From contig NZ_PDNU01000008.1 of the NCBI RefSeq assembly GCF_002631185.1, positions 154,679 through 218,678 of the forward strand: a stretch of 64,000 nt of DNA. Reading direction: 5' to 3'. Numbering within the stretch: the stretch's first letter is position 1; every line of letters begins with the position of its first letter. This DNA comes from Teichococcus rhizosphaerae. GTDB taxonomy: Bacteria; Pseudomonadota; Alphaproteobacteria; Acetobacterales; Acetobacteraceae. The position numbers were made by a program, and so were the translations under genes. Under the pieces are notes generated by a model. That model did no database searches. It saw only the letters and a list, made by a program, of their open reading frames with translations, and was not told where the DNA came from. Below, piece after piece: positions 1-10,971 of this stretch.

Positions 1-2644
<2,644 letters not shown>

Positions 2645-2645
<1 letters not shown>

Positions 2646-2676
2646 CCAGGGGGCGCGCCCTTTCCCTTCCCCTGGC
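2645..2676. terminator. hairpin between convergent ligA and the M24 peptidase gene
   Basis: GCCAGGGG (2645-2652) and CCCCTGGC (2669-2676) are exact reverse complements around a 16-base loop. They sit between the ligA stop and the stop of the convergent peptidase gene, so one hairpin could serve both. There is no clear U-tract on either strand, so the terminator role is inferred from position. Confidence 0.4.
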
Positions 2677-2685
2677 GTCGGGCGG

Positions 2686-4467
2686 TCAGAGCGGCGCGCA
2701 GGCCCGGCGCAGCCATTCCGCCCCGTCATCCTCCAGCCCGGGGCCGACCTCCGCCAGCACGCGGGCATGGTAGGCATCCACCCAGCCGCGCTCGCCGGGG
2801 GTGAGAAGGGCCAGGTCGATCAGCCGGCGCTCATAGGGCACCAGGGTCAGGGTCTCGAACTCCAGGAAGGGGCGCGTCTGGCCGGGGCGGCTTTCGGCCT
2901 GCCGGGTCAGCAGCAGGTTCTCGATGCGGATGCCATAGGCGCCCGGCTGGTAGAAGCCCGGCTCGTCGGACAGGATCATGCCCGGGCGCAGCGGCACGGC
3001 CCGCGCGGCGCGGCTGATGCTCGCCGGCCCCTCATGCACCGACAGGAAGCTGCCGATGCCATGGCCGGTGCCGTGGTCGTAGTCGAGCCCGGCCTGCCAC
3101 AGCGGCGCCCGCGCCACCGCGTCGATGTGCGGGCCGGCGACACCCTGCGGGAAGCGCAGCGTGGCCAGCGCGATATGGCCGCGCAGCACCCGCGTGTAGC
3201 GCTCCACGAGATCCGCCGGCGGGGTGCCGGGGCCGGTCCAGAGCGTGCGGGTGATGTCCGTGGTGCCGTCCGTGTACTGCGCGCCGCTGTCGATCAGGTA
3301 GCACTCGTCGGGGCGGATCGGCCGGTCCGTTTCCGGCGTGGCGCGGTAATGGACGATGGCGCCGTGCTCGCCCGCCCCCGAGATGGCGGGAAAGCTCTCG
3401 GCGCGGAACAGCGGCTGCGCCCGGCGCAAGGCCAGCAGACGCTCGGCGGCGCCGATCTCGGTCTCGGTGCCGCGCGGCGCCTGGGCGGCGAACCAGGCCA
3501 GGAAGCGCGCCATGGCCTGCGCGTCGCGCCGGTGCGCACGCCGGGCGCCTTCCTGCTCCACCGGGTTCTTGCAGGCGCGCGGCAGGCGGCAGGGGTCCTC
3601 GCCGGCATGCAGCGTGGCGCCGGCCTCGCGCAGCGTGGCGGCGAACCAGACGGGGGTGGCGTCGGGGTCGAGCCGCACCGCCTGGCCGCCCAGCCCCGCC
3701 AGCACCTCGGCCATCGCCGCCGGCGGATGCACCGACACCGCATTGCCCAGATGCGCCCACGTGGCCTCGGGCAGCTTGGCGGGGTCCATGAACAGCTCCA
3801 CCCGCTCATCCGCCCGCAGCAGGGCGAAGCCCAGCGCCAGGGGCGTGTGCTCCAGGTCGCCGCCGCGCAGGTTCAGCAGCCAGGCCAGGGAATGCGGGTC
3901 CGCCAGCACGGCGGCGGCCTCGCCGGCGGCGCGCAGCCCGGCTGCGGCCTCGGCCCGCTTCTCCGCCGAGTCGCGGCCGGCATATTCCAGCGGATGCGGC
4001 ACGGCGGCGGCGCGCGGCGGTGCCGGGCGGTCCCGCCACACGGCATCGACCGGGTTGGCGGCCAGCGGCACCAGGACGGCGCCGGAGGGCATCAGCCGGT
4101 CCAGCGCCGATTGCGGGTGCAGCCAGGGGTCGTAGCCGATGCGCAGGCCCGCCGCGTGCCGCGCCAGCCAGTCCTGCGGCGGCTGCTCGGTCAGGTGGCA
4201 ATGCTCCCACAGCGCCGGGTCGGCCTGCTGGAGCGCCTGGGTGGTGTAGCGGCCATCGACGAAGAGCGCGGCGCGCGTGGCCAGGACGACCGCCATGCCG
4301 GCGCTGCCGGTGAACCCCGTCAGCCAGGCGAGGCGCTCGCCGCTGGGCGGCACGTATTCGCCCAGATACTCGTCGCTGCGCGGGACCAGCAGGCCATCCA
4401 CCCCGCTCCGGTCGAGTTCGGCCCGGAGGGCGGCGAGGCGTTCGGCGTGTGTCACGTTGGTTAGCAT
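2686..4467 (-). CDS. Xaa-Pro aminopeptidase (aminopeptidase P, M24B family)
   Basis: This 593-residue cytosolic metallopeptidase would remove N-terminal residues preceding proline. It has two N-terminal creatinase-like domains ('VDGLLVPRSDEYLGEYVPP', 'LTGFTGSAG') and a C-terminal pita-bread catalytic domain. The metal ligands are all visible: two aspartates in 'DSGAQYTDGTTDITRT', a histidine in 'GTGHGIGSFLSVHEGP', and glutamates in 'SDEPGFY' and 'GIRIENL'. The length fits the long aminopeptidase P form of alphaproteobacteria rather than the 440-residue E. coli PepP. The start at MLTNVTHAERLAAL leads directly into the first helix. It is a single-gene unit, convergent with ligA and divergent from the DUF1127 gene. 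Confidence 0.92.
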   Translation of the reverse strand: MLTNVTHAERLAALRAELDRSGVDGLLVPRSDEYLGEYVPPSGERLAWLTGFTGSAGMAVVLATRAALFVDGRYTTQALQQADPALWEHCHLTEQPPQDWLARHAAGLRIGYDPWLHPQSALDRLMPSGAVLVPLAANPVDAVWRDRPAPPRAAAVPHPLEYAGRDSAEKRAEAAAGLRAAGEAAAVLADPHSLAWLLNLRGGDLEHTPLALGFALLRADERVELFMDPAKLPEATWAHLGNAVSVHPPAAMAEVLAGLGGQAVRLDPDATPVWFAATLREAGATLHAGEDPCRLPRACKNPVEQEGARRAHRRDAQAMARFLAWFAAQAPRGTETEIGAAERLLALRRAQPLFRAESFPAISGAGEHGAIVHYRATPETDRPIRPDECYLIDSGAQYTDGTTDITRTLWTGPGTPPADLVERYTRVLRGHIALATLRFPQGVAGPHIDAVARAPLWQAGLDYDHGTGHGIGSFLSVHEGPASISRAARAVPLRPGMILSDEPGFYQPGAYGIRIENLLLTRQAESRPGQTRPFLEFETLTLVPYERRLIDLALLTPGERGWVDAYHARVLAEVGPGLEDDGAEWLRRACAPL

Positions 4468-4646
4468 CCCGTTAAGAACATGTTTCCACAGGTTTCAATG
4501 CGCCGAGCGCATGGCTAAGCTTCGTTTGTCGCGCTCGTCTTTGCACGCGCTCAAGCCTACATCCGGCGCATCGCGCAAGGGGCGGGCGGTCGACGGCACG
4601 AGCCAGTCCTGCGGACCACCCCGGCGCGCAATTGGAACGCTAGACA

Positions 4647-4982
4647 ATGGACGCCCGCATCACCAAGCCGGAGTTTCACTCCGCCACCCCGAGCGCTGCC
4701 TTCGCCATGGACGAGGCGCGCTCCGTCGCGCTCGCCGCGATCCGCGCGCGGGATGAGGCGATCGGCCAGTGGATCCGCAAGGCGATCGTCAAGGCCTATC
4801 GCGCCGTGGTGGAATACCCGCAGCGCCGCCGCGTGAAGGACGAGCTGTCGCTGATGACCGACCGCGAGCTGTCCGACATCGGCCTGAGCCGCGGCGACAT
4901 CAGCCGCGTGTTCGAGGGCGATTTCGAGGCCCAGGCCAGCCGCGCGGCGAACGCCCCAGCCGGCAGCCGCAGCGCCGCCTGA
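4647..4982 (+). CDS. DUF1127 domain protein
   Basis: This 111-residue protein ends in the DUF1127 motif (about residues 60-92: RRRVKDELSLMTDRELSDIG, then GLSRGDISRVFEG). The domain is an arginine-rich helical motif common in alphaproteobacteria. Known DUF1127 proteins have roles in RNA turnover and phosphate or stress responses, but no specific job can be assigned here. The N-terminal half is a helical extension without recognised domain. The gene is monocistronic. Its 179-base upstream region is shared with the divergent peptidase gene and contains a 15-bp inverted repeat (ATGCGC-CGA-GCGCAT, 4498-4512). A strong hairpin follows the gene. Confidence 0.85.
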   Translation: MDARITKPEFHSATPSAAFAMDEARSVALAAIRARDEAIGQWIRKAIVKAYRAVVEYPQRRRVKDELSLMTDRELSDIGLSRGDISRVFEGDFEAQASRAANAPAGSRSAA

Positions 4983-5106
4983 CACGAAGCGGCCCGAAAA
5001 GAATCGGCTGGCGCGCGGCAACTCCGGCCGCGCGTCCTGGTTTGTAGCACCAGAGACCAGGAAGCGGCGCTTCCTCCCCCCCTCCCCCCGGTGCCGCTTC
5101 CAGCCA

Positions 5107-5142
5107 GAACCGCCCCGCATCCCCCCAGATGCGGGGCGGTTC
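5107..5142. terminator. strong bidirectional hairpin terminator between DUF1127 gene and prmA
   Basis: A perfect 15-bp stem (5107-5121 with 5128-5142; core CCGCCCCGCATC / GATGCGGGGCGG) closes a six-base CCCCCA loop. It lies between two convergent genes. A second inverted repeat (GGAAGCGGC 5060-5068, GCCGCTTCC 5093-5101) precedes it. There is only a short T-run (TTCC) after the stem, so strength comes from the stem itself. Confidence 0.7.
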
Positions 5143-5189
5143 CATATCCGGCCCCCGGCGGGCTCGATCCCGCCCGGCCCCGATGCGGC

Positions 5190-6077
5190 TCAGCGCTTGC
5201 GCAGCACCAGGGCGGACCAGGCGCCCTGGTCGATGCGCCGCTCCAGAACCATGCCGGCGCGGCGGTGCGCGGCCAGCACCATCCGCACCTGGGTGCCGAG
5301 CAGGCCGGCCAGGATGGCGGTGCCGCCCGGCGCCAGGTGTTCGGACAGGCTCTTGGCCATGGCGCAGAGCGGGCGGGCGAGGATGTTGGCGAACACCAGG
5401 TCATAGGTGCCGGCGCGCACGCCGCGGTGGCGCCAGCCATCGGCCAGCCGCGCCCGGATCAGGTTGCGTAGCCCGTTGGCGCTGGCGTTCTCGGCGGCGA
5501 TGCGCACGCTCCAGGGCTCGATGTCGGTGGCCAGCACGCGGCGGCGCAGCCGCTTGGCCGCCGCCATGGCCAGGATGCCGGAGCCGGTGCCGAGGTCAAG
5601 GATGCGGCGCGGCCGGCGGTGCGCCATGCCCTCGAAGCCGATCAGGCAGCCGCGCGTCGAGCCGTGCTCGCCCGAGCCGAAGGCGAGCCCCGCATCCAGC
5701 CGCAGCACGGTGCGGCCATAGGTGACGGGATTGGGCAGGTGGCTCGGGCGGATCAGCACCCGCGCGCCGATCTCCTGCTCGGGAAAGGCCTGCACGGTGC
5801 GGGCGAGCCACCCTTCCGCCTCGACGGGCGCGCGCTTCAGCTCCGGCATCTCGATGCCGGACAGCGCCGCGGCCAGGACCAGGGCGGGCAGCAGCTCCTC
5901 GTCGCCCACGCCGGTCTCGCGCACCGCCTCCAGGCCCCAGCTGTCGGTCGGGTCGTCCTTGAAGTAGCCCACGCTGGGGCAGACGGTCTGCAGCGCCGCC
6001 TCGAAATGCGGCACCGCCTCTTCCGGCAGGCCGTCGATGGTCAGGGTTTCCAGGGTCTGGGGATGGCGGCGGTTCAT
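5190..6077 (-). CDS. prmA: 50S ribosomal protein L11 methyltransferase PrmA
   Basis: PrmA trimethylates ribosomal protein L11 with S-adenosylmethionine. The 295-residue protein has the class I methyltransferase core with motif I 'ILDLGTGSGILAMAAAKR', the acidic post-I residue in 'VLATDIEPW', and the family motif 'DLVFANILARPL' (N-I-L in place of NPPY). Preceding it is the signature 'LDAGLAFGSGEHGSTRGCL'. The ATG overlaps the uvrD stop as ATGA, so translation is probably coupled. It is the last gene of the three-gene minus-strand unit pentapeptide-uvrD-prmA. Confidence 0.95.
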   Translation of the reverse strand: MNRRHPQTLETLTIDGLPEEAVPHFEAALQTVCPSVGYFKDDPTDSWGLEAVRETGVGDEELLPALVLAAALSGIEMPELKRAPVEAEGWLARTVQAFPEQEIGARVLIRPSHLPNPVTYGRTVLRLDAGLAFGSGEHGSTRGCLIGFEGMAHRRPRRILDLGTGSGILAMAAAKRLRRRVLATDIEPWSVRIAAENASANGLRNLIRARLADGWRHRGVRAGTYDLVFANILARPLCAMAKSLSEHLAPGGTAILAGLLGTQVRMVLAAHRRAGMVLERRIDQGAWSALVLRKR

Positions 6078-8302
6078 CAGGCCTTTTCCACGAAACTGTC
6101 GAGCACGCGCTTCCGCCCCGCCTTGTCGAATTCGACGTCCAGCTTGTTGTCTTCGGCGCTCACGACACGCCCATAGCCGAATTTCGTGTGAAACACCCGG
6201 CTGCCCGGCGGAATGGCGGCATTCTTCGCCGGGCGCTCCGCCACTTCCCAGGCGCCGGCCTCAATGATGCGCGGCTTGCGCGCCACCAGCGGGAACTGGC
6301 CGGAGAACACCGAGGGCGCCGAAACCATGCGCGCCCGCTCGGCGCGCGCCCCGCCCTCCTGCTCGACATGCTCGGGCGGCAGCTCGTCGAGGAAGCGGGA
6401 AGGAATGGCGCTGCTCCAGTTGGCGTAGAGCCGCCGGTTGGCCGCGTGGCTGATGACGCAGCACTTCCGCGCCCGGGTGATGCCGACATAGGCGAGGCGC
6501 CGCTCCTCCTCGAGCCCCTTGTCGCCCGACTCGTCGAGCGAGCGCTGGTGCGGGAACAGCCCCTCCTCCCAGCCGGGCAGGAACACCGTGTCGAACTCCA
6601 GCCCCTTGGCGGCGTGCAGCGTCATCAGGCTGACGCGCTCGGCCTCCGGCGCCTGGTCGCTCTCCATCACCAGCGAGACATGCTCCAGGAAGCCGGCCAG
6701 CGTCTCGAACTCGCCCAGCGCGCGGATCAGCTCCTTCAGGTTCTCGAGCCGCCCCGGCGCCTCGGGCGACTTGTCCTGCCGCCACATCTCCGTGTAGCCG
6801 GATTCGTCGAGCAGGGTGGCGGCCACCACCACATGCCCCTCCCGCTCCAGCCCCTCGCGCCAGCGGGCGAAGCCCTCCAGCAGCTCCCGCAGCGCCTGGC
6901 GCGGCTTGGGCCGCAGCGCGCCGAGCGCCGTCATCCGGTCCGCCGCCACCAGCAGGGGCACGCCCTCGGCGCGGGCGAGCTGGTGCATGGCGCGCAGCGC
7001 CGTGTCGCCCAGGCCACGCTTGGGGGTGTTGACGATGCGCTCGAAGGCCAGGTCGTCGGCCGGCTGGTTCAGCACCCGCAGATAGGCCATGGCATCGCGG
7101 ATCTCGGCCCGCTCGTAGAACTTCAGCCCGCCCACCACGCGGTAGGGGATGCCCAGCGTGATCAGCCGCTCCTCGAAGGCGCGGGTCTGCGAGCCGGTGC
7201 GGACCAGAATGGCGATCTCGGCGAGGTTGTGCCCGTCCCGCCGCGCGGCCTCGATGCGGCCGCCCACCATGCGGGCCTCCTCCTCCGAGTCCCAGAGCGA
7301 GACGACGCGCACCTTCTCGCCGCGCGCATCCTCGCGGCCGGGGCGGAGCGTCTTGCCCAGCCGCCCGCTGTTCCGGGCGATCAGGCCCGAGGCGGCGCCC
7401 AGGATCGGCGTGGTGGAGCGGTAGTTGGATTCGAGGCGCACGATGGTGGCGCCGGGGAAGTCCTTCTCGAAGCGGAGGATGTTCTCGATCTCGGCGCCGC
7501 GCCAGGAATAGATCGACTGGTCGTCGTCGCCCACGCAGCAGATGTTGCGGCTTGCCGGGTCCTCGCGCTGGGCCAGCAGGCGCAGCCAGAGATACTGGAC
7601 GAGGTTGGTGTCCTGGTACTCGTCCACCAGGATGTAGCGGAAGCGGCGGTGGTAGTCGGCCAGCACGTCCGGATGCTCGCGCAGGATCTCCACCACATGC
7701 AGCATCAGGTCGCCGAAATCGGTGGCGTTCACCTGTTTCAGCCGCTCCTGGTAGGCGGCGTAGAGGCTGCGGGCGCGGTTGTTGGCGAAGTCCGAGTCCT
7801 CGGCCGGCGTGATCCGCGCGGGCGTGCAGCCGCGGTCCTTCCAGCGCTGGATGACGGTCATCAGACCCTGCGGTGGCCAGCGCTTCTGGTCGATGCCGGC
7901 GGCCTCCATCACCTGCTTGAGCAGGCGCATCTGGTCGTCCGTGTCGAGGATGGTGAAGTTGCTGGAAAGCCCCACCAGCTCGGCGTGGCGGCGCAGCATG
8001 CGGGCGCAGAGGGCATGGAAGGTGCCGAGCCACAGCCCCTCCGCCGGCTGGCCCAGGATGGCCGAGACGCGCTCGCGCATCTCGCGCGCCGCCTTGTTGG
8101 TGAAGGTGACGGCCAGCACCTGGCTGGGGAAGGCCCGCCGCGTCATCAGGATGTGGGCGAAGCGGGTGGTCAGCACCCGCGTCTTGCCGGTGCCGGCGCC
8201 GGCCAGCACCAGCAGCGGCCCGTCCACCGTCTCCACGGCGGCGCGCTGCTCGGGGTTCAGCCGGGCCAGGTAGTCGGTGGCGGAGGCGGGCATGGTCGTC
8301 AT
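6077..8302 (-). CDS. uvrD: ATP-dependent DNA helicase UvrD/PcrA
   Basis: This superfamily 1A 3'-5' helicase acts in nucleotide-excision and mismatch repair. The open frame runs much further upstream, but the true start is the ATG at 8302 (MTTMPASATDYLARLNPEQ), which overlaps the stop of the preceding gene as ATGA and gives 741 residues. Visible motifs are Walker A AGAGTGKTR near residue 35, VDEYQDTN (Walker B), 'GDDDQSIYSWRGA', 'LESNYRS', 'TLHAAKGLEFDTVF' and 'YVGITRAR'. The last about 40 residues ('VFHTKFGYGRVVSAEDNKL') form the Tudor-like C-terminal tail that binds RNA polymerase in PcrA/UvrD proteins. Confidence 0.95.
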   Translation of the reverse strand: MTTMPASATDYLARLNPEQRAAVETVDGPLLVLAGAGTGKTRVLTTRFAHILMTRRAFPSQVLAVTFTNKAAREMRERVSAILGQPAEGLWLGTFHALCARMLRRHAELVGLSSNFTILDTDDQMRLLKQVMEAAGIDQKRWPPQGLMTVIQRWKDRGCTPARITPAEDSDFANNRARSLYAAYQERLKQVNATDFGDLMLHVVEILREHPDVLADYHRRFRYILVDEYQDTNLVQYLWLRLLAQREDPASRNICCVGDDDQSIYSWRGAEIENILRFEKDFPGATIVRLESNYRSTTPILGAASGLIARNSGRLGKTLRPGREDARGEKVRVVSLWDSEEEARMVGGRIEAARRDGHNLAEIAILVRTGSQTRAFEERLITLGIPYRVVGGLKFYERAEIRDAMAYLRVLNQPADDLAFERIVNTPKRGLGDTALRAMHQLARAEGVPLLVAADRMTALGALRPKPRQALRELLEGFARWREGLEREGHVVVAATLLDESGYTEMWRQDKSPEAPGRLENLKELIRALGEFETLAGFLEHVSLVMESDQAPEAERVSLMTLHAAKGLEFDTVFLPGWEEGLFPHQRSLDESGDKGLEEERRLAYVGITRARKCCVISHAANRRLYANWSSAIPSRFLDELPPEHVEQEGGARAERARMVSAPSVFSGQFPLVARKPRIIEAGAWEVAERPAKNAAIPPGSRVFHTKFGYGRVVSAEDNKLDVEFDKAGRKRVLDSFVEKA

Positions 8303-8802
8303 TGGCAGAACCCCACGGAGCCGGCGGCGCAGCGGCGGGCGCCATCGACCCACAGCGCGCCATCCAGCGTGGCGGTGCCCAGGTCGGCGCCCGACAGGTT
8401 GGCCCCGGTCAGGTCGGCATCGGTCAGGTCGGCGCGGAAGAAGCGGGCGCCCCGCAGGTCGGCCCCGGCGAAGCGGGCGCCGACCAGCCGGGCGCGGGTG
8501 AACTCGGCGCCGCGCAGCACGGCGCCCGAGAAATCGGCGCCTGACGCATCGGCCGAGGTGAAGCGGGCGGCGGGGGCGTCCGCCTCGGCCAGCTTCGCCT
8601 GGCCCAGCCTGGCGCGGGCGAAGCTCGCATCGCGCAGCACGGCGCCGGTCAGGTCCACGCCGCGGAAATCCTGCCCGTCCTGCAGGCAGCGCCGCCAGTC
8701 CACCCCGGGCGCGGGGGCGTCCGTGCAGGCGGCGGCGGCCGGGGCGATGCCCAGCAGCAGCAGCAGGGGAAGGGCAAGAAGGGGCAGGATTGGCGGGGAC
8801 AC
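8299..8802 (-). CDS. secreted pentapeptide-repeat protein
   Basis: This 167-residue protein begins with a classical signal peptide (leucine-rich core LPLLALPLLLLLGIAPAAAA, cleavage around residue 25). It continues as about 19 tandem A(D/N)LXX-type pentapeptides (for example ADLTDADLTGANLSGADL), which fold as a right-handed quadrilateral beta-helix. Cysteines flank the repeat block (CTD... WRRCLQ and RRCAAGS..GFCQ), fitting export to an oxidising periplasm. The best-known pentapeptide proteins (Qnr, MfpA) mimic DNA and bind gyrase, but an exported one cannot do that, so no function is assigned. Its stop overlaps the uvrD start, making it first in the operon. Confidence 0.85.
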   Translation of the reverse strand: MSPPILPLLALPLLLLLGIAPAAAACTDAPAPGVDWRRCLQDGQDFRGVDLTGAVLRDASFARARLGQAKLAEADAPAARFTSADASGADFSGAVLRGAEFTRARLVGARFAGADLRGARFFRADLTDADLTGANLSGADLGTATLDGALWVDGARRCAAGSVGFCQ

Positions 8803-8870
8803 GGGCTGGATATAGAACGGGCCACGAACGCGGCCAACCTCCGGCCGGCCGCCGGGAGGGAGTCGCCGCC

Positions 8871-9812
8871 ATTCTCAGCCTGCCGATCCGCGCCCTCGAA
8901 TGGTCCGCCCGGCAGGGCGGCATGCTTCTGGCGGCGAGCATCTTCGCCGGCCTGTTCATCCCGCCCCTGGCTGGCGCCCTGCGCGAGGCGGTGACGCCGA
9001 TCGTGGCGCTGCTGATGACGCTGGTGCTGCTGCGGGTCGATCCGGTGCAGGTGCTGGCCTATCTGCGGCGGCCGCTGCTGGTGGTGGCGATGCTGGCCTG
9101 GCTGCTGCTGGGATGCCCGCTGCTGGCCTATGCCGCGACCCGGGCGGTGGGGCTGGACGGGCCGATGGGCGCGGGGCTGGTGATCGTGGCCACCGGCTGC
9201 GCCGCCACCTCCTCCCCCGCCTTCGCCCGGCTGGTCGGGCTGGATGGCGAGATCGCGCTGGTGGTGTCGCTGCTCTCCACCCTGCTGGTGCCCTTCACCG
9301 CGCCGCCCCTGGCGCTGGGGCTGCTGGGGATCGACCTGTCCATCACCGTGGGCGGGCTGATGGCGCGGCTGGCGCTGGTGGTGGGGCTGCCGCTGGCGGT
9401 CTCGCTGGCGATCCGCCAGATGGCCGGGCCGGCGCGGCTGGCCCGCTGGGGCGGCGCCGTGGATGGCGCGGTGGTGCTGCTGGTGGTGCTCTACGGCTTC
9501 GGCGTGATGGACGGCGTGCTGGCCCGCCTGCTGGCCGAGCCCGGGCTGGTGCTGGGCGGCATCCTGCTGGCCTTCGCCGGCTGCCTGGGGCTGAACGTGG
9601 CCACGGCGCTGGCCTTCCGCCCGGCGGGGCACCGCCTGTCGCTTTCCGCGGGGCTGCTCTCGGGCAACCGCAACATGGCGCTCTACCTGGCGGTGATGCC
9701 GGCCAGCACGGAGCCGCGCATCCTGCTGTTCTTCGTGCTCTGCCAGTTTCCGCTCTTCCTCAGCCCCTTCCTGCTGAAGCCGGTCTATGCCCGGCTGGCG
9801 CGGCGGGGCTGA
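8871..9812 (+). CDS. bile acid:sodium symporter (BASS)-family membrane transporter
   Basis: The product is an inner-membrane protein of 8-10 hydrophobic helices, with the cross-over region 'VATGCAATSSPAFARLVGLDG' and the late 'SAGLLSGNRNMALYLAVMP' segment typical of BASS/ACR3-like transporters. The substrate is unknown. The start is uncertain. The frame opens at TTG 8790, but that region does not look like protein, while a good Shine-Dalgarno GGGAGGGAG (8854-8862) precedes only a rare ATT (8871) or CTG (8880). The first ATG (8922) lies at the edge of the first membrane helix. I take ATT, which keeps the 17-residue cytosolic leader ILSLPIRALEWSARQGG. It diverges from the pentapeptide gene. Confidence 0.8.
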   Translation: MLSLPIRALEWSARQGGMLLAASIFAGLFIPPLAGALREAVTPIVALLMTLVLLRVDPVQVLAYLRRPLLVVAMLAWLLLGCPLLAYAATRAVGLDGPMGAGLVIVATGCAATSSPAFARLVGLDGEIALVVSLLSTLLVPFTAPPLALGLLGIDLSITVGGLMARLALVVGLPLAVSLAIRQMAGPARLARWGGAVDGAVVLLVVLYGFGVMDGVLARLLAEPGLVLGGILLAFAGCLGLNVATALAFRPAGHRLSLSAGLLSGNRNMALYLAVMPASTEPRILLFFVLCQFPLFLSPFLLKPVYARLARRG

Positions 9813-9832
9813 GGGAGGGGGCCGCCCCTCCC
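9813..9832. terminator. hairpin between convergent transporter gene and metF
   Basis: GGGAGGGG (9813-9820) pairs exactly with CCCCTCCC (9825-9832) over a GCCG tetraloop, starting immediately at the transporter stop and 8 bases from the metF stop. The position between convergent genes suggests a shared terminator; there is no U-tract. Confidence 0.45.
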
Positions 9833-9839
9833 CGCCTCT

Positions 9840-10805
9840 TCAGGCGGCCGGCGCCGCCTTCGGCCGGGCGCCCAGGATGTGGGAGATGGCATAGGTCAGG
9901 TCGGCGCGGTTGAGGGTGTAGAAGTGGAACTCGTCCACCCCGTTGGCCTGCAGCAGGCGCACCTGCTCGGCGGCGAGGGCGGCGGCCACCATGCGGCGGG
10001 TTTCCGGGTCGTCGTCCAGCCCCTCGAAGAGGCGGCCCATCCAGTCCGGCACGCTGGCGCCGCACATGGCGGAGAACTTGCGCACCTGGTTGAAGTTGGA
10101 GACCGGCAGGATGCCCGGCACGATCGGCACGGTGATGCCGGCGGCGTGGCAGCGGTCCAGGAAGCGCAGGAACACCTCGGTGTCGAAGAAGTACTGGGTG
10201 ATGGCGCGGGTGGCGCCGGCGTCGATCTTGCGCTTGAGGTTGTCCAGGTCGTGCTGGGCGGAGCTGGCGGTGGGGTGTGTCTCGGGATAGGCGGCCACCG
10301 AGATCTCGAAATCGGCCACGCGCTTCAGCCCGGCCACCAGGTCGGCGGCATAGGCGTAGCCCTGCGGGTGCGGCACATAGCCCTCCTCGCCGGCCGGGGC
10401 GTCGCCGCGCAGCGCCACGATGTGGCGCACGCCATCGGCCCAGTAGCGGCGGGCGACGTCGTCCACCTCGCCCTGGCTGGCGCCAACGCAGGTGAGATGC
10501 GCGGCCGGCGTCAGGCTGGTTTCCCGCACCAGGCGGGAGAGCGTGGCATGGGTGCGCTCCTGCGTGGTGCCGCCCGCACCATAGGTGACCGAGACGAAGC
10601 GCGGCGCCAGCGGCTCCAGCCGCCGCACGCAGCTCCAGAGCTGCTGCTCCAGCGCCTCCGTGCGGGGCGGGAAGAACTCGAAGGAAAGGGCGGGGGGCGG
10701 CAGCTCGGTCGGCACGGGCAGGCCGGCCACGCGCGGGCCGGTCAGCCAGCGCTGCAGGGTGCCCGGGGTGCCGGCGGAGGCTGCGTGGTCGGCGAGGTGG
10801 TTCAT
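9840..10805 (-). CDS. metF: methylenetetrahydrofolate reductase MetF
   Basis: MetF reduces 5,10-methylene-THF to 5-methyl-THF, the methyl donor for methionine synthesis, using FAD. The 321-residue TIM-barrel protein shows the family landmarks in order: 'ALSFEFFPPRTEALEQQLW', 'RFVSVTYGAGGTTQERTH', 'HLTCVGAS', 'IVALRGDAP', 'ITQYFFDTEVF' and 'DEFHFYTLNRADLTYAISH'. The ATG is preceded by a strong GGGAGGGG. Its 166-base upstream region is shared with divergent mlaA. That leader has a GCGG-TG-CCGC mini-hairpin and a lower-GC stretch (TTTAAA). I compared it by eye with SAM-II and SAH riboswitch patterns and found no match. Confidence 0.95.
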   Translation of the reverse strand: MNHLADHAASAGTPGTLQRWLTGPRVAGLPVPTELPPPALSFEFFPPRTEALEQQLWSCVRRLEPLAPRFVSVTYGAGGTTQERTHATLSRLVRETSLTPAAHLTCVGASQGEVDDVARRYWADGVRHIVALRGDAPAGEEGYVPHPQGYAYAADLVAGLKRVADFEISVAAYPETHPTASSAQHDLDNLKRKIDAGATRAITQYFFDTEVFLRFLDRCHAAGITVPIVPGILPVSNFNQVRKFSAMCGASVPDWMGRLFEGLDDDPETRRMVAAALAAEQVRLLQANGVDEFHFYTLNRADLTYAISHILGARPKAAPAA

Positions 10806-10971
10806 GCCCCTCCCTTACTGCACCCGGCGGCGGAAATGAATGCGGCACCGCACGGGGTTGTTTGCAGCAGCTTGACCTTTAAATGTTCCTGGCATTCATC
10901 CCTGGATGTATGTAGCCCGCTGATTGCCCTTCCCGCCGCTTCCTCCCGGCCTTGCAGGAAATGCTCCGCCC

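Noticed and set aside
6188..8815. 875-codon open frame opposite uvrD
   Set aside because: Antisense shadow of uvrD with low-complexity His/Leu/Gly/Ala content and no domain.
10806..10971. SAM-type riboswitch upstream of metF
   Set aside because: The leader has small hairpins, but I could not fit the SAM-II, SAM/SAH or SAH riboswitch core patterns by eye. A covariance search would settle it.
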